NCBI RefSeq assembly: GCF_002007605.1
Contig: NZ_CP019799.1
Location: 1,860,001-1,924,000, forward strand
Source: Cellvibrio sp. PSBB023
GTDB lineage: Bacteria; Pseudomonadota; Gammaproteobacteria; Pseudomonadales; Cellvibrionaceae
Direction of reading: 5' to 3'
Length of the DNA stretch: 64,000 nucleotides
This document shows, piece after piece, positions 34,756 to 46,984 of the stretch (the first letter of the stretch is position 1; each line of letters starts with the position of its first letter). The translations under genes were made by a program, and so were the position numbers. The notes beneath the pieces were generated by a model. It worked only from the letters and a program-made list of their open reading frames with translations. It was not told the DNA's origin and ran no database searches.

Positions 34756-36026
34756 GCGACCTTCTTATGGAAAAGTTCACGAAAGACGGGGTAGATATCA
34801 CTCGCATCGCGAATGTGCTGCAGCGCAAAACGCTCGGGGAATTCTGTATGAATCGTATCGTAGGTTTCCCACAGCGCTTGATGTTGGTTTTGTGTAATTT
34901 CAATATAAGAAAAGTACTGGCAACTGGGCAGTAATTCATCAACCAGAATATCCCGACACAAATCGGAATCCTCCCCCCAATTGTCACCGTCCGATGCCTG
35001 CGCACCGTAAATATTCCAGACTTCTGGCGAATAACGATCCTGGATAATATCCTGCATTAACCGCAAAGCACTGGATACTACAGTGCCGCCAGTTTCACGA
35101 GAGTGAAAGAAATCATCTTCATTCACTTCTTTAGCAATAGTGTGGTGGCGAATAAATACAATCTCTGTTTTTTCATAATTTCGCTGCAAGAATAAATACA
35201 GCAAAATAAAAAATCGCTTAGCTATATCTTTGGTTGCCTGATCCATGGAACCGGACACATCCATCAAACAAAACATAACGGCTTTGGAGCGGGGAATAGG
35301 CTGTTTGATATGCAAATTGTATTTAAGGTCAAAGGTATCCAGCCAAGGAATACGGCCAATGGCTTTCTCCAGCTTGGCAATCGTTGCCAACAGTTCTGTA
35401 ATACGCGTTGTTTTTGCAGGAGAGTCAGGCTGTTTATCCAGTGCGACCAATTCGGCGTGCAGTTCGTTCAACTGACGCCGTTTACCTGCGGTTAACGCAA
35501 TACGGCGCATATTGGCAGAGCGCAAGGAGCGAACAATGTTAATGCGCCCTGGTTGCCCCTCATTGGCAATACCTGCACGCACGGTTTTAAATTCCTCCAA
35601 GCCCGTTAACTGACGCTTGACCAAGTTGGGCAGCTCCAATCCTTCAAACATAAAATCCAGAAACTCTTCTTGTGACAAGGTAAACGAGAAATCATCTTCT
35701 CCCTCACCCGAGTCGCTGGCTTGACCGCCACTCCCCTGCCCTTCACCGCCTTGAGGTCGGGCAATCTTGTCGCCTTCGGAATACTGTTTATTCCCAGGCA
35801 ATACGCGCTCGTTATACCCGCCCTGACCATGATAAATACTCGGCTCATTGATATCCCGAGTCGGGATACTCACTTTGCCGCCTTTATCTATATCAGTAAT
35901 TGAACGTTGGTTAACCGCATCAGAGACGGCTTTTTGAATTTGCTGGCGATAGCGCTGTAAAAATCGCTGGCGATTAACTGCGCTTTTATTTTTGGCATTG
36001 AGGCGACGATCGATAATGTAACTCAT
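34752..36026 (-). CDS. yeaH: YeaH/YhbH family protein (DUF444)
   Basis: 424 residues. The N-terminus ([27 protein letters not shown]) and the long acidic Gly-rich linker (about 85-115) are typical of DUF444. The C-terminal half looks like a von Willebrand A fold with a metal-site-like LMDVSGSMD (DxSxS). Function unknown; genetic linkage to the PrkA kinase is conserved across proteobacteria. It is the middle gene of the operon and follows prkA by 80 bases. Confidence 0.92.
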   Translation of the reverse strand: MSYIIDRRLNAKNKSAVNRQRFLQRYRQQIQKAVSDAVNQRSITDIDKGGKVSIPTRDINEPSIYHGQGGYNERVLPGNKQYSEGDKIARPQGGEGQGSGGQASDSGEGEDDFSFTLSQEEFLDFMFEGLELPNLVKRQLTGLEEFKTVRAGIANEGQPGRINIVRSLRSANMRRIALTAGKRRQLNELHAELVALDKQPDSPAKTTRITELLATIAKLEKAIGRIPWLDTFDLKYNLHIKQPIPRSKAVMFCLMDVSGSMDQATKDIAKRFFILLYLFLQRNYEKTEIVFIRHHTIAKEVNEDDFFHSRETGGTVVSSALRLMQDIIQDRYSPEVWNIYGAQASDGDNWGEDSDLCRDILVDELLPSCQYFSYIEITQNQHQALWETYDTIHTEFPERFALQHIRDASDIYPVFRELFHKKVA

Positions 36027-36106
36027 ATTTCAACCTTAAGGTTTACTCACCCATTTCGAGCAGCGATTGCCGCGCAAGTTCGCTGCAATCGCTGCCTGAT
36101 AACCAG

Positions 36107-38029
36107 TTACTGGGATTTTCTTACTCTCAAATACCACTCGGACAACAAGCGTACTTGTTTTTCCGTATAACCTCGCTCCACCATGCGCTGCACAAAGTCT
36201 TGATGTTTCTTTTTGTCCTGCACCGATGCCTTGGCATTGAAGGAAATAACCGGCAATAAATCCTCGGTGTTGGAGAACATTTTTTTCTCAATCACAATGC
36301 GCAACTTTTCATAGCTGCGCCAATCCGGGTTTTTACCCGCATTATTGGCTTTTGCACGCAATACAAAGTTAACAATTTCGTTGCGGAAATCTTTTGGATT
36401 GCTAATGCCTGCCGGTTTTTCAATTTTCTCCAGCTCATCATTTAGTGAAGCGCGATTGAGGATTTCACCAGTTTCATGATCACGATATTCCTGATCCTGA
36501 ATCCAGAAATCCGCATAGGTGACGTAGCGATCAAAAATATTTTGACCGTATTCCGCATAGGACTCCAGATAGGCGGTTTGAATTTCTTTGCCAATAAAGT
36601 CTACATACTTGGGCGAAATGTATTCTTTTAAGGCATTCAGGTATTTATCTTGCACCTCTTTGGGGAACTGTTCCTGCTCAATTTGCTGCTCCAACACATA
36701 CATTAAATGCACGGGGTTAGCGGCAATCTCGGTAGGATCAAAGTTAAATACTTTGGATAAAATTTTAAATGCAAAACGGGTGGAAAGCCCGGTCATGCCT
36801 TCATCGACCCCGGCCGCATCTTTGTACTCTTGTAGCGATTTAGCACGCGGGTCGGTATCCTTCAGGTTTTCCCCGTCGTAGATGCGCATTTTGGAAAAGA
36901 TATTAGAGTTTTCCGGCTCCTTGATGCGCGACAGCACCGTAAACTGCGCAAGCATGCGTAACGTATCCGGGGCGCAGGGCGCCTTGGAGAGAGAGCTGTT
37001 TTGCAAAAGCTTCTCGTAAATTTTCATTTCCTCTGTCACGCGTAAACAGTAAGGCACTTTGACGATATAAACCCGATCAATAAAGGCCTCATTGTTTTTG
37101 TTGTTGCGAAAATTTTGCCATTCAGATTCATTGGAGTGAGCCAGAATAATGCCATCAAATGGAATCGCTCCCAGTCCTTCTGTGCTGTTGTAATTGCCTT
37201 CCTGAGTTGCGGTTAATAATGGGTGCAACACTTTAATGGGAGCCTTGAACATCTCCACAAATTCCATCAACCCCTGATTAGCACGGCACAAACCGCCGCT
37301 GAAGCTATAGGCATCAGGATCATTTTGGGGAAACTCTTCCAACTGGCGAATATCTACCTTACCCACCAGCGACGAGATATCCTGGTTATTCTCATCTCCC
37401 GGCTCTGTTTTGGTAATGGCAATTTGCTCAAGGATAGAGGGATACACTTTCACTACCTTAAACTGGGTGATATCTCCATGAAATTCTTTAAGGCGTTTTG
37501 CTGCCCAAGGCGACATAATGGTTTTTAAGTAACGACGCTGAATGCCGTAATCCTCTTCCAGGATCTTTCCGTCTTCATCAGCATTAAATAAGCCAAGCGG
37601 TGACTCAAAAACCGGCGAGCCTTTAATGCAATAGATGGGCATTTTTTCCATGAGGGATTTAAGCATTTCTGCCAGCGATGACTTACCACCGCCTACCGGG
37701 CCAAGTAGATAAAGGATTTGCTTCTTTTCTTCCAAGCCTTGTGCAGCATGTTTAAAGAAGGACACTATCTGCTGGATAGCCTCTTCCATGCCATAAAATT
37801 CGTTAAAGACCTTATAACGCTTCATCATCTTGTTAGAAAAAATTCGACTGAGGCGCGGGTCTTGTGAGGTATCGACCATCTCGGGTTCACCGATGGCCAT
37901 TAGCATGCGTTCAGCAGCGGAGGCATAAACGCTTGGATCTTTTTTGCAGAGTTCCAAATACTCCTGAATACTTAACTCTTCCTGCTGTGTCGTTTCGAAA
38001 CGCTCGCGGTAATGACTAAAAATACTCAT
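36107..38029 (-). CDS. prkA: PrkA/YeaG serine protein kinase-like AAA protein
   Basis: 640 residues, full length. A AAA-type module carries Walker A GPVGGGKS (110-117); the long N-terminal region has the SIQEYLELCKKDPSVYASAAERML signature of PrkA proteins in pieces, and the C-terminal part is the PrkA kinase-like domain (about 380-640). E. coli YeaG is a stress and nitrogen-starvation kinase, while the Bacillus protein shows protease activity, so the chemistry is debated. The ATG has GAGG upstream. It heads the operon with yeaH and spoVR. Confidence 0.92.
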   Translation of the reverse strand: MSIFSHYRERFETTQQEELSIQEYLELCKKDPSVYASAAERMLMAIGEPEMVDTSQDPRLSRIFSNKMMKRYKVFNEFYGMEEAIQQIVSFFKHAAQGLEEKKQILYLLGPVGGGKSSLAEMLKSLMEKMPIYCIKGSPVFESPLGLFNADEDGKILEEDYGIQRRYLKTIMSPWAAKRLKEFHGDITQFKVVKVYPSILEQIAITKTEPGDENNQDISSLVGKVDIRQLEEFPQNDPDAYSFSGGLCRANQGLMEFVEMFKAPIKVLHPLLTATQEGNYNSTEGLGAIPFDGIILAHSNESEWQNFRNNKNNEAFIDRVYIVKVPYCLRVTEEMKIYEKLLQNSSLSKAPCAPDTLRMLAQFTVLSRIKEPENSNIFSKMRIYDGENLKDTDPRAKSLQEYKDAAGVDEGMTGLSTRFAFKILSKVFNFDPTEIAANPVHLMYVLEQQIEQEQFPKEVQDKYLNALKEYISPKYVDFIGKEIQTAYLESYAEYGQNIFDRYVTYADFWIQDQEYRDHETGEILNRASLNDELEKIEKPAGISNPKDFRNEIVNFVLRAKANNAGKNPDWRSYEKLRIVIEKKMFSNTEDLLPVISFNAKASVQDKKKHQDFVQRMVERGYTEKQVRLLSEWYLRVRKSQ

Positions 38030-38344
38030 GATCTACCTCGGGTTAGCAACTTAAGCGGCAAAAGACAGACAATTAAACCATTAACAAAATTCCACCCTAA
38101 AGGACATTAAATACCTGATTGATTCATACTACTAAGCATAGCCTCAAAATTTACAAGCACTCAATGCAATAACAAATTATTGACTCGTATCTCGCTAGAA
38201 TTTTACACTCAAAAAACGCGCCAACTGCTCGTAAAATTTAATGATTATTTTTAAACAAAAGTAAATTGAGCCTATTTATTGGCATAGAGGCGCAACATTT
38301 ATAAACCTATTCATATATACGCAGGTTTTTCAAAATAGGATTTC
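38030..38344. other. 315-base divergent AT-rich intergenic region
   Basis: Lies between prkA (left) and aat (right). It is strongly AT-rich and should hold both promoters. On the right an AATAGGATTTC ribosome site precedes aat; on the left GAGG precedes prkA. No open frame, RNA gene or clear operator was recognised. Confidence 0.5.
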
Positions 38345-39058
38345 ATGATTTCACTTCACTGGTTAGATTCCAACACCCTCTGGTTCCCAGATCCCTCACA
38401 GGCATTAGACGAGCCGGATGGCCTGCTCGCGGCGGGGGGCGACTTATCGCCCGAACGCATTTTAGCGGCTTACCACAAGGGCATATTCCCCTGGTTCAAT
38501 CCCGGCGACCCGATACTCTGGTGGAGCCCAAATCCACGCACTGTCGTATTTCCAGCACAATTACATATTTCCAAAAGCTTGCGCAAAACCCTGCGCAAGG
38601 GTAACTACCGTGTCAGCTTTGACTGCTGCTTTGAGACAGTCATGCGGGCTTGCGCTGCACCACGGCCTTATGCCGATGGCACTTGGATCAGTGAAGACAT
38701 TATTGCCGGTTACTGCGCCTTGCATCAGCGCGGTTATGCTCATTCGATCGAGGTCTGGCACGAAGATGAATTGGTCGGCGGGCTGTACGGCATTGCATTA
38801 GGGCGAGTATTCTTTGGAGAGTCGATGTTCAGTCGCGCCGATAACGCCTCAAAAGTAGGCTTTGCCCACCTGGTTCGCCAGTTGCGCGCCTGGGACTTTC
38901 AATTAATTGACTGTCAGGTCGCTAATGATCATTTGTTTAGTTTGGGGGCAGTTGAAATCCCACGTGATGAATTCCAGCAAATGCTGATAAACTTTACACA
39001 GGAACCTGCAGTTTATTCTTTGCCCTGGTCAACGCTGGCGATTGAACGCTGGGAATAA
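38345..39058 (+). CDS. aat: Leucyl/phenylalanyl-tRNA-protein transferase
   Basis: 237 residues. It adds Leu or Phe from tRNA to N-terminal Lys or Arg, making N-degrons read by ClpS. Family signatures include [23 protein letters not shown], the [11 protein letters not shown] block, [14 protein letters not shown], and [20 protein letters not shown]. Followed 22 bases later by bpt, the second aminoacyl-transferase of the pathway, and then infA, clpA and clpS. Confidence 0.95.
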   Translation: MISLHWLDSNTLWFPDPSQALDEPDGLLAAGGDLSPERILAAYHKGIFPWFNPGDPILWWSPNPRTVVFPAQLHISKSLRKTLRKGNYRVSFDCCFETVMRACAAPRPYADGTWISEDIIAGYCALHQRGYAHSIEVWHEDELVGGLYGIALGRVFFGESMFSRADNASKVGFAHLVRQLRAWDFQLIDCQVANDHLFSLGAVEIPRDEFQQMLINFTQEPAVYSLPWSTLAIERWE

Positions 39059-39080
39059 TACCGATCTGCGCGAGGCAATC

Positions 39081-39788
39081 ATGTCCGACCTCTCAACCCT
39101 CAAACTATTTGCCACCCAACCTCACCCATGCAGCTATTTGGAAGGGCAAGAAGCCACCACCGTTTTTGTTGATCCGGCAGCAGAAATAAATCCCTCACTT
39201 TATACCCAGCTTTCGCAGTTAGGATTTCGCCGCAGCGGTGCGCACCTATATCGCCCGCAATGCTTGCGCTGCCAAGCCTGTGTATCCTGTCGTATTCCCG
39301 TCAGGTTATTTAAAGCCAATCGTTCACAACGCCGCTGTTTACAGCAAAACAGCGATATTTCGCTGCATATCACCGACAACATTAATACTGAAGAACACTA
39401 CGCACTCTATGCCCGCTACATTGAAAGCCGCCATCAAAGTGGTGATATGTATCCGCCATCATTGGAGCAATACACAGCATTTCTAACCAGCGAATGGGGT
39501 ATTACCCAATTTATTGAGCTGAGATTGGCGGGAACACTTATTGGGGTCTGTGTGTGCGATCAGTTGGGAGATGGCCTCTCGGCTGTTTATACCTTTTACG
39601 AGGCAGGGCTTGAACAGCGCAGCTTGGGCAAATTCGCCATACTCGCGCAAATTGAAAAAGCGCGTAGCATGAACCTAGATTATGTCTACCTGGGTTATTG
39701 GATAAAGGAATGCGACAAGATGAAATACAAAATTCAATACCGCCCGCTGGAGCTATTAATTAACCGCCGCTGGATGCGCCTTAACTGA
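39081..39788 (+). CDS. bpt: Aspartate/glutamate leucyltransferase (Bpt)
   Basis: 235 residues from the ATG at 39081 (GAGG seven bases upstream). It adds Leu to N-terminal Asp or Glu. The N-terminal ATE domain shows [12 protein letters not shown], the Cys motif [16 protein letters not shown] and later [13 protein letters not shown] [20 protein letters not shown], then [14 protein letters not shown] near the end. Bacterial Bpt complements Aat, extending the N-degron range. Confidence 0.93.
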   Translation: MSDLSTLKLFATQPHPCSYLEGQEATTVFVDPAAEINPSLYTQLSQLGFRRSGAHLYRPQCLRCQACVSCRIPVRLFKANRSQRRCLQQNSDISLHITDNINTEEHYALYARYIESRHQSGDMYPPSLEQYTAFLTSEWGITQFIELRLAGTLIGVCVCDQLGDGLSAVYTFYEAGLEQRSLGKFAILAQIEKARSMNLDYVYLGYWIKECDKMKYKIQYRPLELLINRRWMRLN

Positions 39789-39996
39789 GCCGCGCACTCC
39801 TTCACGCCGATCCTTACGGGATTCTGTTCATATTTGCAGCGAAGCTACCGGATAATTCACTCAAAAACCGCCTTTTCTGGGCTTTCCCCTTGGCGCCGCT
39901 GGTTAATTAAGGCACAATTCACGCCTATTTTTTTACCCCCCTCCTGTCGCGCCCTGCGATGGGCAAGAACTATCGAAAACCTGAGGAAACTGCCGC

Positions 39997-40215
39997 ATGG
40001 CAAAAGACGATTGCATTGAATTTGAAGGCGAAGTGGTTGATACCCTGCCCAACACTACCTTCCGTGTAAAACTGGAAAATGGACATGTGGTTATTGCACA
40101 CATCTCCGGCAAGATGCGCAAAAACTACATCCGCATTCTTACTGGCGACAAGGTCAAGGTTGAGATGACTCCCTATGACCTGACCAAAGGCCGTATTACT
40201 TACCGCGCTCGTTAA
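39997..40215 (+). CDS. infA: Translation initiation factor IF-1
   Basis: 72 residues, the standard length; a single S1/OB-fold ([37 protein letters not shown]) that occupies the ribosomal A site during initiation. The 200-base upstream gap probably holds its own promoter. Followed by a strong bidirectional terminator facing clpA. Confidence 0.97.
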   Translation: MAKDDCIEFEGEVVDTLPNTTFRVKLENGHVVIAHISGKMRKNYIRILTGDKVKVEMTPYDLTKGRITYRAR

Positions 40216-40269
40216 TTGCGACAATCCTGCCCAACCTGCAGGACGCATAAAAACCAGTGAGCCAGAAAC

Positions 40270-40296
40270 AAAAAAGCCGCAATCTGCGGCTTTTTT
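40270..40296. terminator. Bidirectional terminator between infA and clpA
   Basis: AAAAAAGCCGCA-ATC-TGCGGCTTTTTT, a perfect 12-bp stem with a three-base loop and A/T tails on both sides. Confidence 0.92.
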
Positions 40297-40319
40297 GTTA
40301 TTTCGTTGAGCAAACCAGA

Positions 40320-42611
40320 TCAGGCCGGTTGTGCATGCTTGGCATTAACCACAATGGTCAATTTGTCTTCTACCGCATCCACATCCACCGTTACCGTACC
40401 GCCGCCATGGGATAAAGAGCCAAACAGGATCTCCTCTGCCATTGGCTTTTTCAGCTTGTCCTGAATCAGGCGAGCCATGGGACGTGCCCCCATTTTTACA
40501 TCGTAACCGTGAATCGCCAGCCATTCGCGCGCCGCATCGCTAATATCGAGCGTAACGTGCTTGTCATCCAACTGGGTTTGCAACTCCATCAAGAACTTAT
40601 CGACCACTGTTTTAATGGTGTTCAAAGTGAGCGATGCAAACTGCACAATGGCATCCAGACGGTTGCGGAACTCTGGCGTGAACATCTTCTTGATTGCTTC
40701 CATACCATCCGTAGTGTGATCCTGATGAGTAAAGCCGATAGATGCACGACTCATCACCTCAGCACCTGCGTTGGTAGTCATAATCAAAATCACATTACGG
40801 AAATCGGCTTTGCGGCCATTGTTGTCGGTAAGGCTGCCGTGATCCATCACTTGCAACAGCAAGTTAAAGACTTCCGGATGCGCCTTCTCGATTTCATCGA
40901 GCAACAACACGCAATGTGGCTGCTTGGTGATGGCATCAGTTAACAACCCGCCCTGATCAAAGCCGACATAGCCCGGTGGCGCACCAATTAAACGCGACAC
41001 GGTATGGCGCTCCATGTACTCCGACATATCAAAACGAATTAGCTCCATGCCCATACATTGTGCCAACTGGCGGCAAACTTCCGTTTTACCCACACCAGTG
41101 GGGCCTGCAAACAGGAAGGAACCAATGGGCTTTTCTGCCGAACCCAAGCCTGCGCGTGACAGTTTGATAGCAGTAGAAAGCGTGTCAATTGCCTCGTCCT
41201 GACCAAAAACGGTCATTTTCAGATTTTGATCCAGCTTACGCAGCTGCTCCTTATCTGAAGAGGACACGCTTTTTGGGGGAATACGTGCAATTTTGGCGAC
41301 CACATTTTCCACATCGGTAACACCGATGGTTTTCTTACGCTTACTCGGTGTTTGCAACTGTTGATATGCACCAGCCTCATCGATCACATCGATGGCTTTA
41401 TCCGGCAAGAAACGATCATTGATATAACGTTCCGCCAGTTCTGCTGCCGCACGCAATGCCGCATCGGTATAACGCAAGTTGTGGTGCTTTTCGAAACGAC
41501 TCTTCAAGCCTTTCAAAATTTGATAAGTCTCATCAACCGAAGGTTCGTTGACATCCACTTTTTGGAAGCGACGCGAAAGGGCGCGATCCTTATCAAAAAT
41601 ACCGCGGTATTCCTGGTAAGTCGTTGATCCCATGCAGCGAATTTCACCGGATGACAGCAAAGGCTTCAGCAAGTTAGACGCGTCCATCACACCGCCTGAC
41701 GCCGCACCGGCACCAATAATGGTGTGGATTTCATCGATAAACAAAATTGAATTCTTTTGCTTTTTTAACTCATTCAGCAAACTTTTGAAGCGTTTCTCAA
41801 AGTCACCACGGTATTTGGTACCCGCCAATAAGGCACCCAAATCCAATGAGTAAACAACACTGTCCGCCAGGGTTTCCGGTACATCACCATCTACTATGCG
41901 TTTTGCCAGCCCTTCTGCGATAGCTGTTTTACCCACGCCTGACTCACCCACCAGCAGTGGATTGTTTTTGCGACGACGGGCAAGAATCTGGCAGACACGC
42001 TCCACTTCAAACTCACGACCAACCAAGGGATCAATACGCCCTTGCATGGCAGCTTCATTCAAATTGCTCGCAAAGTTTTCCAATGGACTTTGTGCACTGG
42101 ATTCTCCGCTAACGGATTCTTCATCCTGATTTTCTTGCGGAGCCTGATGGTCATGACTGTGATCGCTATTGCCACTGACTTTGTGGATACCGTGCGTGAT
42201 GTAATTAACCACATCAATGCGCGCAATACTTTGTTGCTTCAGGTAATAAACTGCCTGGCTTTCCTGCTCACTGAAAATAGCAACCAGTACGTTGGCGCCG
42301 GTGACTTCTTGCTTACCGGAGGATTGGACATGAAATACAGCGCGTTGCAAAACACGCTGGAAACCCAGTGTTGGTTGGGTTTCGCGCTCGGAATCATGCT
42401 CGGGGATTAATGGGGTGGTGGAATCGACAAATTCGATCAGCTCTTTGCGCAAACTGATTAAATCGGCTCCGCACGCACGCAGCACATTCGCAGCCGAATC
42501 ATTGTCGATGAGCGCTAACAGTAAGTGCTCAACCGTCATAAATTCGTGACGCTTGGAGCGCGCACCTTTGAAAGCAAGATTTAAGGTTACTTCCAGATCT
42601 TTACTTAACAT
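40320..42611 (-). CDS. clpA: ClpA, ATP-dependent Clp protease unfoldase
   Basis: 763 residues (E. coli 758). The N-domain (about 1-145) docks ClpS; two AAA+ modules follow, each with Walker A (GESGVGKTA near 215 and GPTGVGKTE near 495) and Walker B (ILFIDEIHT and [12 protein letters not shown]). A His/Asp-rich linker (around SDHSHDHQ) joins N-domain and first module. It unfolds N-degron and other substrates into ClpP. It lies downstream of clpS by 108 bases, in the same direction. Confidence 0.96.
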   Translation of the reverse strand: MLSKDLEVTLNLAFKGARSKRHEFMTVEHLLLALIDNDSAANVLRACGADLISLRKELIEFVDSTTPLIPEHDSERETQPTLGFQRVLQRAVFHVQSSGKQEVTGANVLVAIFSEQESQAVYYLKQQSIARIDVVNYITHGIHKVSGNSDHSHDHQAPQENQDEESVSGESSAQSPLENFASNLNEAAMQGRIDPLVGREFEVERVCQILARRRKNNPLLVGESGVGKTAIAEGLAKRIVDGDVPETLADSVVYSLDLGALLAGTKYRGDFEKRFKSLLNELKKQKNSILFIDEIHTIIGAGAASGGVMDASNLLKPLLSSGEIRCMGSTTYQEYRGIFDKDRALSRRFQKVDVNEPSVDETYQILKGLKSRFEKHHNLRYTDAALRAAAELAERYINDRFLPDKAIDVIDEAGAYQQLQTPSKRKKTIGVTDVENVVAKIARIPPKSVSSSDKEQLRKLDQNLKMTVFGQDEAIDTLSTAIKLSRAGLGSAEKPIGSFLFAGPTGVGKTEVCRQLAQCMGMELIRFDMSEYMERHTVSRLIGAPPGYVGFDQGGLLTDAITKQPHCVLLLDEIEKAHPEVFNLLLQVMDHGSLTDNNGRKADFRNVILIMTTNAGAEVMSRASIGFTHQDHTTDGMEAIKKMFTPEFRNRLDAIVQFASLTLNTIKTVVDKFLMELQTQLDDKHVTLDISDAAREWLAIHGYDVKMGARPMARLIQDKLKKPMAEEILFGSLSHGGGTVTVDVDAVEDKLTIVVNAKHAQPA

Positions 42612-42719
42612 TGCGCTTACCCTCTTCTAACCAACAAATTTAAAATCTTCTCGCAACGGCTATGACCTTATCTAAGCTGCCACTAGCTGAACAAGGTCTG
42701 AACATGGCGGTAAATCGCC

Positions 42720-43091
42720 TTAATCACTGTCCTCGACTGGCTCTATTTCACACAGCAGCGGATGCTGATTCTCTCTTGCATATTGATTCACTTGCGCCGC
42801 TTTAGTTTCAGCGATATCACGAGTATAGATGCCACACACTGCTTTGCCGTGAACATGTACTGTTAACATCACATGAGTCGCTTTTTCTCGCGACATGGAA
42901 AAAAACACTTCCAATATTTCCACTACAAAATCCATCGGAGTGTAGTCGTCGTTTAACAGCATCACCTTATACATAGGCGGCCGTTTTAACTTGGGCTTTT
43001 CCGTTAAAACGGCAAGGCCACCATCCGACTCATCGACAGATTTGTCGTCGTCTTTAGCTAAGGTTAGTTGAAGGTTTTGCAGATTGCCCAT
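42720..43091 (-). CDS. clpS: ClpS, N-degron adaptor of ClpA
   Basis: 123 residues. After an acidic disordered arm (about 1-38) the core has [21 protein letters not shown], whose Asn-Asp pair binds the substrate N-terminus, and the [18 protein letters not shown] helix region. It hands Leu- and Phe-tagged proteins to ClpA, closing the route begun by aat and bpt. Confidence 0.95.
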   Translation of the reverse strand: MGNLQNLQLTLAKDDDKSVDESDGGLAVLTEKPKLKRPPMYKVMLLNDDYTPMDFVVEILEVFFSMSREKATHVMLTVHVHGKAVCGIYTRDIAETKAAQVNQYARENQHPLLCEIEPVEDSD

Positions 43092-43411
43092 AGAGATTCA
43101 ATACAAAATAAAAATGATTGGTCGACAAGCCGCATTGTACCCCATTGGCATAACAAGCCCTAATTACTGATGATACGGATAAGCGCTTGACTTTGGGTCA
43201 AATGTTGGATAAAAAAAGACCGCCTGCGTATGCAAATACGTCATTTTGTGCAGCTCAGACCTGATTTAATCAAATCGAGATTGCACAAACAGGTTTTCAT
43301 TGGGAATAGCACACCAAGTCCATACCCCCAGGCGTCATTAGGCCCCGGGAAAATAATAACGATAGCGGTACCGATTATTGTCAGGTATTGCGCGGACAGA
43401 AGGATTCAATC
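43092..43411. other. 320-base divergent intergenic region, clpS/cspD
   Basis: Holds the divergent promoters of clpS and cspD. A TTGACT at 43187-43192 with TAAAAA 17 bases later (43210-43215) could be part of the cspD promoter, leaving a leader of almost 200 bases, common for cold-shock genes. No small gene was recognised. Confidence 0.4.
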
Positions 43412-43663
43412 ATGCCTACAGGCACAGTTAAGTGGTTCAATAACGCAAAAGGTTACGGTTTTATCCTAGCGGATGAAGGCGGCGAAGATCTCTTTGCACA
43501 CTACTCAGCAATTTCAATGGACGGCTACAAGACTCTCAAGGCGGGCCAAGCGGTTAGCTTTGAGATCACCAAAGGTGATAAGGGCCTGCATGCCGTCAAC
43601 ATTACGGCCCCCGAAAACGCAGCGCAATCGGCCAGTCATAACACCACTGCCGTTCCCGCCTAG
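43412..43663 (+). CDS. cspD: Cold-shock domain protein, CspD-like
   Basis: 83 residues from the ATG at 43412, behind AGAAGGA. The cold-shock fold has RNP1 KWFNNAKGYGFI and RNP2 DLFAHYSAI, and a short non-conserved C-terminal tail. CspD binds single-stranded nucleic acid and inhibits replication in stationary-phase E. coli. The position beside clpS and icd matches Pseudomonas, supporting the cspD name. Confidence 0.9.
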   Translation: MPTGTVKWFNNAKGYGFILADEGGEDLFAHYSAISMDGYKTLKAGQAVSFEITKGDKGLHAVNITAPENAAQSASHNTTAVPA

Positions 43664-43686
43664 GCGGGAACAAGTAGCACACCATA

Positions 43687-43719
43687 AAAAAGCCCTCCGT
43701 ATTACTACGGAGGGCTTTT
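43687..43719. terminator. Bidirectional terminator between cspD and icd
   Basis: AAAAGCCCTCCGTA-TTAC-TACGGAGGGCTTTT, a perfect 14-bp stem with A and T tails. Confidence 0.92.
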
Positions 43720-43741
43720 CGTGTTGCTATGACGCCGGTTA

Positions 43742-45970
<2,229 letters not shown>

Positions 45971-46153
45971 TTACGTTTACTCCGTTAAGGCAGGCGGCGA
46001 AAGCCGAGGAAACCCGCCAACGGAAAACGCCGACACGGCACCCTCGTACAAGAAAACATGGACATGTAAGTCCTAAAAAATCGCGCGCAGTATAACAGTG
46101 CTGTAAACTTTTCGCATTCGGAGATATGCCTATCTCCACCCGATCCACTCTTG

Positions 46154-46978
46154 ATGTCAGATGTATCCATGGCTGTTTTAGTGCTTTTTAACAAACCTTT
46201 TGGTGTTTTATCCCAATTTACTGATGGGGATAATCGTCCCACATTGGCGCAGTACATTAAATTACCCAATGTTTACCCCGCCGGACGGCTGGATCATGAT
46301 TCAGAGGGTTTGCTGTTGCTTACCGATGACGGCGACCTGCAGCATTACATTAGCCACCCCGCGCACAAACAGCCCAAAACCTATTGGGTACAGGTAGAGG
46401 GAGCGCCCAATAGCTATGCGCTGACCAAACTGCGCCAGGGCGTGGAGCTGAACGACGGGATGACCCAACCGGCAGAAGTGCGCCTGATTCCCACCCCCAA
46501 ACTATGGGAGCGGGTACCTCCTATTCGGGAGCGCGCCAATATTCCCACCCAATGGCTGGAAATTGTGATCACAGAAGGACGCAACCGCCAGGTGCGTCGT
46601 ATGACGGCGGCGGTCGGTCACCCTACCCTGCGATTGGTGCGCGTTAAAATCGGCAATTGGACGCTGGAGGGAATTGAACAGGGTAAATACAAGACAGAAA
46701 CCGTTAATGTACCTAAAACGGCCATTAAACCGGCAGGCAGGGCAAATCCGCGCCACAAAACCAACAACCAACGCACCGCCCAGCATAAACCCACCAGTAA
46801 TCGCCCAGTACCAGACGGCGACAAACGCAACAGACCTGCACCGGCAGGTGCCAGAAGTAGCGGTTCAGGCAAGCCGCAAAAATCCTCATCAGCAGGGCCA
46901 AAACCAGTCGTGACTAAAGCACCCACTAAAACCCTGGTGATTCAAAAACCCAAACGCAAACTGGACCTGGAAAAATAG
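46154..46978 (+). CDS. rluE: 23S rRNA pseudouridine synthase, RluE-like, with a basic C-terminal tail
   Basis: About 274 residues from the ATG at 46154; a start at 46169 is also possible and neither has a ribosome site. The RsuA-family domain (about 1-180) shows LFNKPFGVLSQFTD, the catalytic AGRLDHDSEGLLLLT (Asp47) and EGRNRQVRRM. RluE modifies U2457 of 23S rRNA in E. coli (217 residues). Residues 185-274 form an extra Lys/Arg/Pro/Ser tail that looks disordered and RNA-binding. It converges with the HD-GYP gene with seven bases between. Confidence 0.88.
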   Translation: MSDVSMAVLVLFNKPFGVLSQFTDGDNRPTLAQYIKLPNVYPAGRLDHDSEGLLLLTDDGDLQHYISHPAHKQPKTYWVQVEGAPNSYALTKLRQGVELNDGMTQPAEVRLIPTPKLWERVPPIRERANIPTQWLEIVITEGRNRQVRRMTAAVGHPTLRLVRVKIGNWTLEGIEQGKYKTETVNVPKTAIKPAGRANPRHKTNNQRTAQHKPTSNRPVPDGDKRNRPAPAGARSSGSGKPQKSSSAGPKPVVTKAPTKTLVIQKPKRKLDLEK

Positions 46979-46984
46979 CGCCAG

